DNA of 64,000 bases from Microcebus murinus (Eukaryota; Chordata; Mammalia; Primates; Cheirogaleidae), in NCBI RefSeq assembly GCF_040939455.1, contig NC_134107.1:18353537-18417536 (forward strand). The letters run 5' to 3'. The notes under the pieces were generated by a model. It was given only the letters and a program-made list of their open reading frames with translations, was not told the origin of the DNA and searched no databases. Positions 47,161 to 60,127 of this stretch are shown one piece after another; the stretch's first letter is position 1; each line of letters opens with the position of its first letter. Position numbers and translations under genes: made by a program.

Positions 47161-47465
47161 TTTTTTTTTTTTTTGAGACAGAGTCTCCCTCTGTCACCCA
47201 GGCTAGAGTGCCGTGGTGTCAGCCTGGTTCACAAGTTAACAGCAGCCTCAAACTCCTGGCCTTAAGCAAGCCTCCTGCCTTGGCCTCCCGAGTAGCTGGG
47301 ACTACAGGTGCATACCACCACTCCAGACTCATTTATTCAATTTTTAGTAGAGATGGGGTCTCACTCTTGCTCAGGCTGAGTCTTGAACTCCTGACCTCAA
47401 GCCATCCTACTGGCTCAGCCTCTCAGAGTGCTAGGTTTACAAGCATAAGCCACTGCACTCAGCCA
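47161..47465 (-). repeat. Alu SINE, strepsirrhine type
   Basis: A full-length dimeric Alu in reverse orientation (T-run at 47161-47174, then gagacagagtctccctctg). It has 'cagagtgctaggtttacaag' where human Alus read 'caaagtgctgggattacag', and 'tctcactcttgctcaggctg'. I know both from lemur/galago Alus. It is flanked by AGAAATAAGA (47147-47156) and AGAAATGAGA (47466-47475), a target duplication with one mismatch. It inserted 31 bases after the stop of the truncated OR. Confidence 0.92.
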
Positions 47466-47475
47466 AGAAATGAGA

Positions 47476-48448
47476 AGATTTTTATTTGCATCTTGTTTAG
47501 ATTCATAATACTGGTAAATGATAGAGCCAATTCCTCACTTTCAATTCTCAAACTCACTCAGTATATGTCTCACCCACTCTTTCATTCTCAGTGTTCTCAC
47601 ATAAAAGGCATTTGGTAAATTTTGAGTCATTGAATTGTAAAAGAATCGAGAGGGAGGGAGAAACAGAGATCTTAATATCTTATTCCTCTTTAGTGACAAC
47701 AGCTTCATCATTAATTGGAAAAACTGTACTTGGTAATGCCGATTTTAACTCTATATGATATTGAGAAATTTGGGTTATATTGAAATTGTTCAACATCTTA
47801 TAAATGATATTCTATGTTTGTTGCATAGATCATCTGGAAAATGTTTAAATCATCATGTCAAAGTTTAATAGCAAGGATTGTGTGTGTGTGTGTATTTCAA
47901 GATGATAACTTCCCTAGTACTCCACTTTCTCTGCATTCTGCTGGAAAAGATAGCATTAGCAGAGTTATCTTGATATTAAATATTTATCAACATAGATTCT
48001 GTATCCGTTTAGATCACTAGAGCCACTTCACACCCTTGTAATGCACTGCCTCTTCTATATAAGTGCAAGGTTAGGAAATGAACTCTTCAATATCTTGGCT
48101 AACATCTTTGCCTTTCTAATAAACAGCTGTTATCATGGGTAAATGTCTGTACCTCAGTTTCCTCATCTGCAAAACTCAGTTTCCATCTCCTGGACTGATT
48201 GTGAATATTAAATAAAAGTATAAATATAAAAGGCATTGCACAGTTTCTAATGCATTGTCAGTACTTCACAAATGGCCGGTTTTACACTTAATTATTAACA
48301 TTGTTATTGTATTAATGATTCCTTTTATTTGTTCTTAGGTAATGGGATAAAAACTTCTTTTGACATAATGGGCAACATGGTATTCTCCATTTTAAATCAA
48401 CAAAATGAAAATATAAAAATTAAGGGTTTATTTTATTGCAATCTTTTT
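47476..48448. other. Intergenic with a MIR fragment
   Basis: A sense MIR fragment is recognisable at about 48140-48300 ('gtacctcagtttcctcatctgcaaaa', then 'aaaaggcattgcacag'). A short GT run lies at 47878-47893. Nothing else seen. Confidence 0.5.
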
Positions 48449-49192
48449 GCCGGGAGTTAGCCACTCTCCCAGCAAATCAGGGCCCAAGGCAGGACAATCA
48501 CAAGGGATTTGGAAATAGTAAGAAATAAAGGAACAGTATAAACTGAGAAATGATTGAGACAGAGACAAAGTGCAGTTTAAATGATGGGGGAGGTAGAGGG
48601 TCTCCAGCATTCCTGTGAGCTGTGAGACCATGAGTGAAGTCCCACACCAGTATTTATTGTTACAGCAAATAGTTATCTTTTGTTAGAGAATTACGTGTAC
48701 AGTTAATTTTTTGAGGTTTCCAGGGGAACCTTACCTAATTCTGTCTACAAGAATAGACGGTTACACAATTTTTTTAAGATAAGCATGCTAAGCTCCAAGT
48801 TAGAAACAGACCTAGCTGAGCATATAAATTAAAGATAAAATGTATAAAATGAGACCACTGAGTCTGTGTACTACTCTAATCAATCTACTTCTTCTAAACA
48901 CAGAAACATGTAGTCAGGGATGAAGCAGGAATAGCCTTGAAGTCTAGGATACTTCCAGCTGCACATTATCTGCTGGACAGGCATTTTAATAAGCTTCTCT
49001 GCCAAGGACCCAAACCGAGCTTCTGCCTTGCAAAAAAGCTCAAGTCAATGGCCGGCAGCAAAGAAGAAATGTTGCTTTGCAAACATCCTTTGACAACACC
49101 TCCCTTGTTGGAAGCAGCTTCTATTCTGTGAACTAACATGTCCACAGATCAAAACCTCTGAAACTTTTCACGTCTCTTAGCCTATTTCCCAA
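48449..49192 (-). mobile_element. Second class II-type solo LTR, antisense
   Basis: Plus strand starts TGCCGGGAGTTAGCC and plausibly ends ...CCCAACA, so on the minus strand the LTR runs TGTTGGG...CTCCCGGCA. AATAAA on the minus strand lies at 48653-48658, followed by R/U5 text with CCCTGCCTTGGGCCC and CTGGGAGAGTGGC, which looks like ERV-K-type LTR ends. Flanking six bases are TCTTTT and TCTTTC, a target duplication with one mismatch. No internal retroviral sequence is seen. Its family differs from that of the LTR at 39619. Confidence 0.65.
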
Positions 49193-50224
49193 CATCTTTC
49201 AAGCAAGTTAATTCTTTTAAATTTCTTTTTGTGTGTACATTGATAAACATATTTTAAATGTATTTTTTAGGTTCTATCATACCTGTTACTTAAAATATGC
49301 ATATTTTTCTTTAAAAAATGAAACTAATTTTGTTTCACTTAGCAAAGACAGATTAATTATGAATTTATTTAATTCCAAATTTTGCAAAGTGAAGATTAAC
49401 CACTATCTGCTAAATGATTTTCATGTGTCAAGGGCCAGGTGAGTTGTTTTAAATGGTTTGCCTCAGTTAATTTTCATATCTTCCAATTGAGATGGGCATT
49501 TAAAGAATGAAAAAAAATTAAAATAATTCATGTACTTTAGTAACACACACATAGCTAAAAAGTGGAAGAAACAAGATTTGAGTTCACTTTTCATCAACGA
49601 CAAAGCTTCATTTTTAATGACTATATACACTTATAAAATACTGGGATTTAAAAAGAAACTAAATGATGATTCATAGAAAGTCACCCCAAAGCTAGATTTA
49701 AATTAAAATTTTTCAAAAGTTAAAAAAAAAAATCAATAGAAAGTTATGTCAGCCTGAGTGTGGCACAGAATATAGATCCTACTGCCATGTTGCTCATCTA
49801 CTCTGGAAAAGAAATTAAAGAAAAAGGTCTGCAGATATAGAACAGAGGATTTTCAGCCTTTATCATTCTATTGCTATCAATGATGTTAACATTAAATGTT
49901 TCTGAAAATCTTCCATATCCCCCCAAAGCCAGATTCTCAGCTATTGCTGACATCACTGGGTCCCATTTGCTATTATATCTACAAAACTGCCTTGATTTAG
50001 AACTTAAAGAAAGGACCATTAACAACTCTCAGGCTCAATTTTCTCATTTATAAAGTGAGACTTTTAGGAAAATTATCTCTAATTGCCCTAAACCTATGTG
50101 ATTACCTATATTAAAAAAATCAACATTTCATCCTTAATTTAATTACTTACAGACCAAATCAAGTACCAAAAGGAATACCTGAGAAAAATATATTGTCTCC
50201 CAATATATAATTAGCAGTGGTTAT
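49193..50224. other. Intergenic, mostly unassigned
   Basis: Possible antisense MIR at about 49420-49610 ('tcaagggccaggtgagttg...ttgagttcac'), weak. No gene seen. Confidence 0.4.
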
Positions 50225-51300
50225 TTTTCAAAGATTTTAATATAATATTAATTTGATGGAGTCAAAATAAAGGAAACCAACAAAATGAAACTGTAACCTA
50301 CATATAGGAAAAAAGATTGTGAACTATATATCAGTTAACGGGTTAATATTCAAATGTATAAAGAATTCATACAACTCAATAGCAAAAGAAACATATAACC
50401 CAATTAAAAAATGAGGAAAGGACCTGAACATATATTTCTCCAAAGAAAAATAGCCAACAGGTATATGAAAACGTACTCAAAATTACAAATTGTCAGGGAA
50501 ATGCAAATCAAAATCACTGTGAAATATCATAGCACATACATTAGGATAAGTATTATCAAAAAGACAAGAGATAACTATTGTCTAACATCCAGAGAAGAGG
50601 TAACCCTTGTAGCCTGTTGCTAGGAACATAGATTGTTATAGCCATTATGGAAGACAATATGAAGCCTCCTGAAGAAATTAAAAATAGAATTACCATAGGA
50701 CTCAGAATATCTTCTTCTGGATATATACCCAAAGAAAATATAATGATATAATGACTGCCTCGTAAAGAAACCTACAATTCTGTTCACTGAGTAGTATTCA
50801 CAATAACCAAAATATGGAAAAAAACCTAGGTTTTTTTTAATGGATAAAAAATTGTGTATAAATGGATAAAATATTTTTCAGCCTTTAAAAGGGGGAAATT
50901 CAGCCATTTTCCACACCTTGCATGGACCTAGAGGATTTTATACTAAATGAAATAAGCCAAATACAAAAAGAAAAATATTGCATGATCTCACTTATATGTG
51001 AAATCTAAGCAACAACAACAAAAAAGAGTCAAATATACAGAAATGAAGAATGAAACAGTGGGTTAGAGCAGAGGAAATGGAAAGATAGTGGTCAAGGGAC
51101 ATAAAATGGCACATGTGTAGGATAAACAATTCTAAAGATCTAATGTACAACATGAGGACTATATTGTTTCAGGACTTTTTCTAAATGTGTAGATTATAAG
51201 TTGCTCTTGTCACAGAAGGGAATTATAAGAAAGCATATAAAATGTTATAAATTCATCAGAATTTTTAAATTCTATATGTATCCTGAAAGTTGGTGCCTCT
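50225..51300 (+). mobile_element. Old L1 3' portion (ORF2 end and 3' UTR)
   Basis: Sense L1 text: 'caattaaaaaatgaggaaaggacctgaacat', 'gtcagggaaatgcaaatcaaaatcac', 'tgcatgatctcacttatatgtg'. Frames are broken; the longest open piece is 50411-50623. The end is near 51300. Confidence 0.8.
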
Positions 51301-53990
51301 AAAACAATTGATTTTGCAATTAAAGTGTGTTTTCTAAGAAATTTCTTAGCTTCTATTATTTTTAAGCTTATAATAGAAGCTTTCTAAGCTTCTATTATTT
51401 TTAAGCTATCTTTTTCTGAGGGAATAAAATAGGTTAAAGACATATTATTTATCTTCTTTTTGTTTGCATCTACTAATTTATCAATTATCAGTATGATTAC
51501 TAAATAGCATTGATAAGAGGATTAAGCTAGTTGATAAATGATAAATACTTAGGGGAAAGTCAAAGATAGCAAATAGTCTATAAATGTCAGCTGTTTATTA
51601 TTAGTAGTATTATTGTTATCATTAGTGCAGAAATTTTAGAAGTAGAGGATTTTTTTTTATTCAAGTATAATATTTAAAAATAATTCACACAGTCAAGGTA
51701 CTGTTATTTTAAGAACAATGCAGTCCACTCAAGCTGAAAAGAATTGAAAAGTGGCTAAAGGGAAGAAATTCAATACAATGTATAAAGCTTTTAATACTAA
51801 CATGCAAAAACAACTGCTTATAATTTTATTCAAGGCACACCACTGATCAGATGTAGACATAAAAACAAAACAAAACAAAAACTTTGTTTATAAGAGATTA
51901 AATTAGGAATGCTTCACATCACCGATGATAATAAAGCTAATATTTACCAAGGCTCTTTTAGGTGCCAGCCATTGTGCCAAGGCCTTTACTCATATTTCCA
52001 TCTAAATGCTCACACTCTAGCTTGTCACATAAGCATATTTCTTATAAATACTTTGAGCTATATATTTCACAACAACTAGGAATAGCAAAACTCAAATTTG
52101 GGGCCAAATCTTTCTTAAATCAGACAAATTCTTCACTAATAGTAGACACTACTAAAGATTATTTTCTACTTTTTATCAGTCTCTTCATTCTACATTTAGG
52201 CACAAAAACATCATGGAGATCACAGACTGAGGGGTGAGAAACATAAATATTTATTGAAGTATGCCTGGATAGTGAATGATGTTGATTTTCGTGTTTTGAC
52301 TGAGGGAGTGGTGTTTCAAGAGATGATGCCAGCCACCTACAGCAATCCCTAAAGTATAGTTTTAGAAGTTGCACAGAACCATGTGTATCTGCTCAAGAAG
52401 AAGCTGAGTAACATGTCTATCAAATAAACGTGAATAGTTCAAATCTCTGAGAAAATCTAGGTTTCCCTTAATACATGATGGTTAATAACAAGGAATTAAA
52501 ATTGTGTAAAGACATGAAAACTTAAATTCAATTAGTATTTAAACATGACTTCTTTAAATAATTCTATAAACAAAAAGGTACAGTGAGACCCCAGAAAACC
52601 AGTGTTCTTTAGGTGAGTTATCAAGATTTTATAGGTCTGAATGTTTTTTACCTGTAAAGAAAGAAAATATCTATGACACTTCTAAATGTCATATTTGTGC
52701 TATGTGAGAATAATGTGTGCATTTCTCCATAAAAACATACACTCAAAAGACAAAGTGTGGTGAATATAAAAGCACAGGGCTTTGCTGTTGAATCTGTTTT
52801 ATAAAAACCAGAGAATTCATTCAACTCACAAGGTTCTGCAAGCACTTCATGGCAGCATATCTGAGTCATTTAAAAATTAAGTGCAGGACAGGAAATAATC
52901 ACTTTGGATTGCAAACCTCAAACTGCAAACTTCAAACAATGTAATGGCTGCAGGTATCATAATATTCTTCTAAAATGTGAAAAAAAATAGGATAACATTA
53001 AACCATTAGTTTCTTTTTCTTAAATGTAAAAATAATAAAAGCACATAAAGTCGCTATTTTAAAATTACAAATCATCATCTACAAGAGTGATTGAATAAGT
53101 ACCAGGCACAGATACATGACATAGTAACTGAAGGTTATTTCTAATTAAACAAATATACAAATACAATCAACTTATTCATCTAAAAACACAATTTCTATAA
53201 ACCATGTTGTTCCAATTATGTTTAAAAGTCTGATAATGACATATTTAAATTCAATTAATCTATATTATAACATCCTTCATTCTTAATACCTATAATGGTA
53301 ATAAACAAAATTCAAAGACATGAATTTGCATTTCGAATTTTCATGTTAGTAGTTATGTGACCTTAGGCAATTCATAGATGAAACCTCACACATCTCTTAG
53401 GTTTGCTTGATTGTAATAAGTAGGACTACTAGATTAAATTGTCTGGCAGGTAGTAAATAACCCAACCAGGTTTTGTTCTTCTTACTTCATCTCTAAGCTA
53501 AATGAATTTATTTTTAGCTTTACATAACAAACATTTATATAACTAACACTTGCAAAACACATATTGTCACTGAATATTGTTCTAAGCATTTCATAAATAT
53601 TAAGCCATGTAATCCTCAAAATGGACTAATGAGTTAGGTCTTCTTCTTTCCCAGAATTGAAAACAGAGTCACATGGAGTTGAGATCAATTGCCCAAGGTT
53701 GCACAGCTAGTAAATGAAGGAAGTAGCATCCAAACTCAGACAGTCTTGTTCCAGAGTCCCAAGCTGTAACAAAAACATCCTGTCGCCTTACACATGCATG
53801 TGCTTATATGTGTATTTGAGCATGATTGCGATGGTCTGTCAAGGATATAATGGCCTGAACAGGACTCTTTAATGTGCTCATTCCCTTGTAGAAAGTGTCT
53901 AGTTCTGTTAAAGTAACAGTTACATTTTCAGTTGATTGGGAGATGATTACAAGAAAGCATTTGATTTATTTCCCTACTTTTATTTAATAA
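51301..53990. other. Intergenic with several MIR fragments
   Basis: Antisense MIR at about 51925-52020, sense MIR at about 53325-53460 and antisense MIR at about 53550-53770 ('catgtaatcctcaaaatgg', 'cccaaggttgcacagctagtaaatg'). A small repeated and palindromic block lies at 51342-51407. No coding region seen. Confidence 0.6.
53550..53770 (-). repeat. MIR SINE
   Basis: Well readable antisense MIR: 'attgttctaagcatttcataaatatt', 'atgagttaggtcttctt' and 'gcccaaggttgcacagctag', 230 bases from the 3' end of the OR5R1-like gene. Confidence 0.8.
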
Positions 53991-54000
53991 AGTATTATTA

Positions 54001-54960
54001 TTATTTTCTTAATTTTAGTATCTTTAAGGTTTCACAACATTTATCTACGGCTTTCTTTGAGGCATCTTTGACTTCTTTGTTCCTCAGACTATAGATTAGG
54101 GGGTTCAACATGGGGATCACCACTGTGTAGAATACAGAAGCCATTTTGTCTGTGTCCAATGAGTGGTTTGATTTGGGCTGTAGGTACATAAAGATCAGTG
54201 TGCCGTAAAAGATAGTAACAGCCACCATATGGGAGCCACAGGTGGAAATGGCTTTGCGTCGCCCCTGGGTAGAGCGGATCCTTAGGATAGCAGCAATGAT
54301 AAAGATGTAGGAGGTGAGGACAATGGAAGAAGAACAGATCATATCAAAGCCAGCAAAGGCAAAAATCAGAATTTCCTTCATGTGTGTGTCTGAGCAGGAC
54401 AGCGCTAAGAGAGGGAGGTCATCACAGTAGAAATGGTTAATTACGTTGGGGCCACAGTAAGTCAGACGGAAAGTGATGATGGTATGGAAGAGGGCTACCA
54501 GGAAGCTGTATATGTATGGAATGGCCACTAGTTGAATGCAGACTCTTCTTGACATCAGTGTTGAATAATGCAAGGGACTACAGATGGCGACATAGCGATC
54601 ATAGGCCATGGAGGCTAAAAGGAAGCACTCAGTGATCATGAAGGTGAGAAAACAGCCCAGTTGTGTCGCACAAGCATGGAAAAGAATAGTGTTGCGTTCC
54701 ACAACAAAATTCACCATCATCTTTGGCGTAATAGCAGAGGAGTAACAAAGGTCAACAAAGGCCAGGTGACTGAGGAAATAGTACATCGGGGTATGGAGTC
54801 GGGCATCAATCCTGATTAAGGTAATCAATCCAAGGTTGCCTAGCACTGTGACCAGATAGATAATTAAAAACACCATGAAACATGGGGCCTGGAGCTCTGG
54901 CCGGTCTGTAATTCCTTTGAGAATGAATTCAGTAACATAAGAGATATTACCTTTAGCCAT
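54001..54960 (-). CDS. OR5R1: Olfactory receptor, OR5R1-like
   Basis: Intact 319-residue odorant receptor on the minus strand, opposite to the other ORs here. Marks: NIS glycosylation site at residue 5, GN at 41-42, TPMY at 57-60, Cys97, MAYDRY at 118-123, cysteines 169, 179 and 189, KAISTCGSH at 236-244 (Ile where most ORs have Phe) and [12 protein letters not shown] from 283. It closely matches OR5R1 as I remember it ([32 protein letters not shown], then the loop 2 segment). The start lies 27 nt after a good acceptor (ttcttcaactgcag, minus strand, at about 54988). The minus orientation relative to OR8K3 and OR8J1 also fits my memory of the human cluster. Confidence 0.94.
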   Translation of the reverse strand: MAKGNISYVTEFILKGITDRPELQAPCFMVFLIIYLVTVLGNLGLITLIRIDARLHTPMYYFLSHLAFVDLCYSSAITPKMMVNFVVERNTILFHACATQLGCFLTFMITECFLLASMAYDRYVAICSPLHYSTLMSRRVCIQLVAIPYIYSFLVALFHTIITFRLTYCGPNVINHFYCDDLPLLALSCSDTHMKEILIFAFAGFDMICSSSIVLTSYIFIIAAILRIRSTQGRRKAISTCGSHMVAVTIFYGTLIFMYLQPKSNHSLDTDKMASVFYTVVIPMLNPLIYSLRNKEVKDASKKAVDKCCETLKILKLRK

Positions 54961-57344
54961 TTATTCCTGCAGATTTTGTGGACTCTGCTGCAGTTGAAGA
55001 AGGATACTTCTCAAGGTCCCTGCCAGTGTTGGGTAAAGGTGTTCAATGAATCTTCTTGTTTCGAATCATATCGTTATGTAGGCAAAAATGTGCACCGTGA
55101 CTGTCTAATGACATGCCATTCTTGCCTCAGGGGGGGAGTCGTTTACTATCAGAATAGTTTTCTTAAGAGTTTTTGCTTTGTGATTTTAGAAAATAAGAGA
55201 GAATGTTTGTTTAAAATAAATGTTATGAGAGCAATTGAGACCACTAACACTAATATCTGAGAGTTTTTGCTGCCACTATTTTGTGCATGCATATAAATAC
55301 ATAGCAGCACAGAAATAATTAATCTACAAATGTAACTATATTTTTATCTCCCTACTATTCAGTTTTGTGCATTCTCCTGTAAAATATATCAAACACATAG
55401 TAAATTAAATTTATATGCTAGTATATATCAAAATAATTGTATATCTACCATGATCTACTCACTTCTCTATATTTTATCCCCCATTTATATATTAATAGAA
55501 TAATTTATGCTACAGAAGTTGAAAGAAAATTGATCAGAAGTATGGAAAAAGAAGATTTCATTTCCATAGGAATTAAAAAGACATAATTATTTTCTAGTTC
55601 AAAATTTTCCGCATTTTGAAGGTAGTTGCCCAAAGAGTTAACACAAATGAAATAATATATGAAATAGTTTATTATTCTAAACTACATGTAGATAAATATC
55701 ATTCCCATAATTATATGTCAATATATTTCAAAGACCTCAAATACTCCAGTTGGTTGTAATTTCAGCAACATATTCTAAGGAAATATTCAGTTGTGAACAA
55801 TTTTATGAAAATGTGTATAGCTTGGTGGAGTTTTGATGCATCTTTTAGAATAATTATTTATATTTCTACCATACCTAAAAATGAACACTGGGCTTATTAA
55901 GCCCAAAATTAGTTTATTTGAACTTTAATTTTTCTTCTGGATGTATTTGCCACAAAATGGAACCATAAAATATTAACAAGAAAGAGATCTTGAGAGATGA
56001 TCATTCATATTTAATTTATTATTACTGTGATTATTTTATCTGTTACAATTGAGTACTGTTCTTATCAGATACTCTACTGAGTGCAGTATATGAATTAACT
56101 TACGATAATCTCTTGTTTACCCTATAATGATGGTTCTCTCTCACCATCCCTAGTTGACAGTTGGAAAAACCCAGGCCTATGGCAGTGGTCACAGAGAGTT
56201 GGTGGCATAGCATGAGTGTGACTGGGTATTCTTGACTGCAGAGCCCATATCCTATTCATAATTATTCTGCCTGAAGTGTAATACTTTGTTCCTTCAGCTT
56301 TAATCACTGGAATGGAAGAACAAAGCTAGCAGGTGAATCCGTTTCTTTATAGAGTCGACCTAAATGCTTAAAGCTTAAGGAAAACAAACAAGCTTTAGTT
56401 TATTAAAGATTATTAAATTTTTCATGCACTTAGTCAAGATGAAATTGCAGGCTCCTGAAATTCAAAAAAAACCAAAAGTTTCTAATGTTATCCTTTCCAA
56501 GAAATATCTTTGATTTGAGAATATTCAGAATTAAGGACTCTCTAACTTTCATATGGACTTGAACCTACTCAACTTTTTCTCACAAAGGTTTTTATTTCCA
56601 TTGCAGCTGTGAAGCTATGATGTGAACCCTAATTGAGGGTGATTATGAGGCTACTGCACAATGTAAAAGTGAAATAAATTAACAAAAGTGAAATAAACTG
56701 AAAGAGGTATTGGGGAAGAGGTTTATTTATCATTTATTATAATTTTTTGACTTCACAAAGACCATCTGTGTATTAGTATTTCCTATTGGTTTTATATAAC
56801 TTCAAGATTTGTGGTGGTTCCAAGGTACGTGTAAAACCACATCAGAGAGATGGGAAGACAAATGCATCAATGACAACATTAACTCTGGGGGATATTTACT
56901 ATGAAGTGAAGTGGAATGTTTAAGTACCACATTATGGTAGTAAAACAAAATTCACAGTGAAGCTGCATATTAAGCTAGAGTTTGAATTCCAAACTCAGTA
57001 AACTTAAAATTCACCTACAAACAAAATTACTTATGAAGATCTGTTAAAATATTCACAATGTATAGCATTTACGATTTTACATCTACATTACAATTCTCTA
57101 GTGGATTTTATCAATTCCTCTAATTTTTAAAAGCAATTTTTCTTCATAGCCTCTAATATAGTTTCTCTAGGTTGTTCTGAAATAAACACAATCCCAAAGC
57201 CTCGCCATTTATACAGTAATTTTCACATATCTGTCAATTTTTAGAGGAAATATTTAAAGTCATTGACACAGTTTAACCAAGATTTCTTTAATAAGCATTG
57301 ATGTTTCTTGCTTCATTGCATCTTTCCTAAAGCAAATTTTTTTC

Positions 57345-57512
57345 ACCAAACTTTACTGCACTTTGGAATCACCTTTGGAGCTTTTAACATCCCAATGCCC
57401 AGACACTCCACACCTATTTAATTAGACCGCCTGGGGGTCACCTGGGCATCAGCATTTTTAAACCTCCCCGGGAGTTTCTAATGTAAAACCAGGTTTGAAA
57501 GCCAGTAGCTTA
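57345..57512 (+). repeat. MER5-like (hAT-Charlie) fragment
   Basis: Text such as 'actttggaatcacctttggagctttt', 'gggggtcacctgggcatcagcattttt' and 'gggagtttctaatg' matches the short non-autonomous hAT family MER5. Confidence 0.65.
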
Positions 57513-58087
57513 AAAATACAAATTCAATGACTAGAATAGCAAGCAGAGCTCAGTCATATTTTCACAATTATTCATTTCTGTATTGGATTTATTTACCTAA
57601 CCTATGGCTAAATTAATTTGAGTACATGACTCCACCAAGCCAGCTAAAAATTCCAACTAAACTATGCCTATTTCTGTTTTAGGGAAAAGGCTAACCAGTA
57701 ATGATGTGCACAAGAATAGCCTTAGGAAAATCCATTTCCAGTTCCTACACTTCTGTATCTGTTCCTTTGTGAAAATGATTTGCCTAAGAAGGCACCTGTG
57801 CTCTTGATTCTTTTTTGTCTTCCCTTTTTAATATCCATCTTTTGCCCACTTTACAAGTGAAAGGCATACTTCTCATCCATCTGAAACCTCATTATCATTT
57901 CTTGCCCCCAGGTGTAAAAATATCCTGATTTCTAAACAATTTGAGCATTCAGACAATCCTTTTCATCAAGGTACCATAAATAAGACCCTGGGATAGGGAT
58001 AAGACCCATGGGACAGGTCCCATTAATAAGGCAAACTTCAAATACAAATCAAATTTGGCTTTAATCATTAATCATTAAAATTAGACA

Positions 58088-58173
58088 TATGTGGGCTGTC
58101 CAGAAAGTATACAGCCAAGAATTATGTTCTTATTATATTAACAATGGCTGGATACTTTCTGGACAGGCCTTGT
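58088..58173 (-). mobile_element. Mariner-type miniature inverted-repeat element, copy 2
   Basis: Near-palindromic ends 'tgtgggctgtccagaaagtatacagcca' and 'tggctggatactttctggacaggccttgta'. Its reverse complement aligns along its whole length with 40369-40452, including the middle 'ccattgttaatataat'. Confidence 0.75.
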
Positions 58174-59329
58174 ATATAGATAATATTAATGATTATTTTA
58201 TTAAGATACATTTAACTTTAGGTATTCATTTAAATACTTAAGTATATATTTTTAAATGCCAATATTTATAAGATATAAAAATTATATCTTCCTATCTATT
58301 TAAACTATTGGTGGAAAATTTTGGGTATTTACTTAAATATGTACATTGAGGAAAATATTTCTTTTAAGTTATTTTGTTGAATACCAAAATTAATCAGTAA
58401 TTATCATTTTGGTCCTTTTTGGTAGTTGGTTAATTCTTTAGCATTACATACATTCATTTATTTGATTCTCTCCTAGTCTCTTAAGATTCTGTTTTGCCCC
58501 TTTAGATTCTCAAAACATAGTTGCAGAATGGATTAATCTCTCTCTTACATTCCTTCTTGAAAGGCTTGCCTTTGGCATCTAACACAATGGCAAAGCTTTG
58601 CCAGAAAAATAAGTCAATAAAAGGGAAAAAAGTAAATGGTCAGTAGGGGCCTCCTTTCTCCTGTTCATTGCTCTATTGATCAAGATATTTCTTGATTTAC
58701 TGCCTGGTGCTTTAGGAAGGTTTGCAGAGCTTTTCCAAATTGAACATCCTTTATTCCAGAGCTGTACCAACCTTGTTTTCATTACCAGGGCTTAATAAAC
58801 ATGCTGCAGAGGCACTCTGTGTACTACCAGTGTACTGGAGGTGTCCAGACCTGGTGATTTCAGCCCTCAGATGCCCCCTCTATGTGTTTCAAAGCACAAA
58901 AAAATGACATGACATGAAAAAGTTTAGGAAGCACTGGCTTGAGTCAGATTGCCTTGGAGCCTTCATTAGGGCCAAACACTTTTTCTGAGAAGCAATATTA
59001 GATAAATGATATACCATTAGGTTTCTACTTTATTTCAGGATTCAAAAACTATAGTGAATATGCATTATTTATTTAAGAGGGAAAATTTTACCTCCTGTTC
59101 AATGTTTCCAATGGCCAAAGAGGAATTTTTACAAAGCTTGTAACTAGCACTTAAATGGAGAGCCATTATTGGTGAACAACCTCATAAGAGAATTTTAGAC
59201 AGGAAATCTCACCTGCCCCATTTCGTTCCTCCATCATCCACATAGTACTCTCTTTTGTGAGTACTACTCTAGAAACAAAGGTAAATTCTAAGAGGCTGTC
59301 TGGTTCACCTAGCATGAGATCATATGCAG

Positions 59330-59387
59330 AGAGAAAGAGAGAGAGAGAATGACAGAGAGAGAGAGAGAGACAGAGAGAGAGAGAGAG
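59330..59387. repeat. (GA)n microsatellite
   Basis: A GA-rich run with a few interruptions (gagagaaagagagagagagaatgacagagagaga...). Confidence 0.9.
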
Positions 59388-60127
59388 CGCACACACCCTG
59401 AGAATTGATAAAATATATTAGTATTTTAAGTATAAATAGATATACTTTAGAAAGTGTTGAAAACAATATAAAGGTATGAAATAGAGTTATGATGCATTCT
59501 GTTTGTATTTAATATCACAGCTCAACAAAGAGATAAGTTTCTACTGGGGAGCTGGGGTACAGGTGGAGGATAGCTATTAGCCCCAAATACAGACTCCATC
59601 TGACTCACCTTCTTGGCAATGATCTTGGCTCACAATGAGCTCATTCTGAAGTTATTTTGGTGATTTATTAGTTCCCAGGTCCCTTTGGATCTAAACTTGG
59701 ACCTCTAGAGATATCTGAAAGCTGTGCTATTTCCTCCCATTTTTTTTTTCAATAAAAGAAGAGCTGGAAAAATTATATTGGGAATTTTTTAAAAAATCCT
59801 TTTAGTCTTCTGTATTCATGAAAGAACCATATTTCAAATATAGCAATCAGATATTTTTATAAAAGCAAATGTGAGCTCCATTACTAGAAGTGATGTAATA
59901 CACCATAACGCTTAGTTTATTTTGACTAAGAACTCAAGTTTATTGAAATGACAGGACCAATACCTAAATCCTGATCAGCTTAACTACAAGAACTTTGGAA
60001 AGGTCCGGGTTTTTTTATAAGCCTAAGTTTTCCAAATTTTAAAATTAAGCAAAAAATTATACTTTCTTTACAATATTTTTGTGAGTATTGAATGAGTTAA
60101 TGTATGTAAAGTGATCCATAACATTGA

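Larger units (their letters stand above)
54988..60127. other. Long intergenic stretch upstream of the OR5R1-like gene
   Basis: No coding gene seen. Recognisable pieces are an antisense MIR at about 56050-56290, a MER5-like piece at 57345-57512, a mariner-type miniature element at 58088-58173, a possible hAT-type fragment ending near 58940 ('aaaaagtttaggaagcactgg') and a GA microsatellite at 59330-59387. A 5' exon for OR5R1 should lie here but I could not identify it. Confidence 0.5.

Noticed and set aside
54976..55260. 94-codon plus-strand frame next to the OR5R1-like start
   Set aside because: No similarity recognised, and it overlaps the predicted 5' UTR/acceptor of OR5R1 on the other strand.
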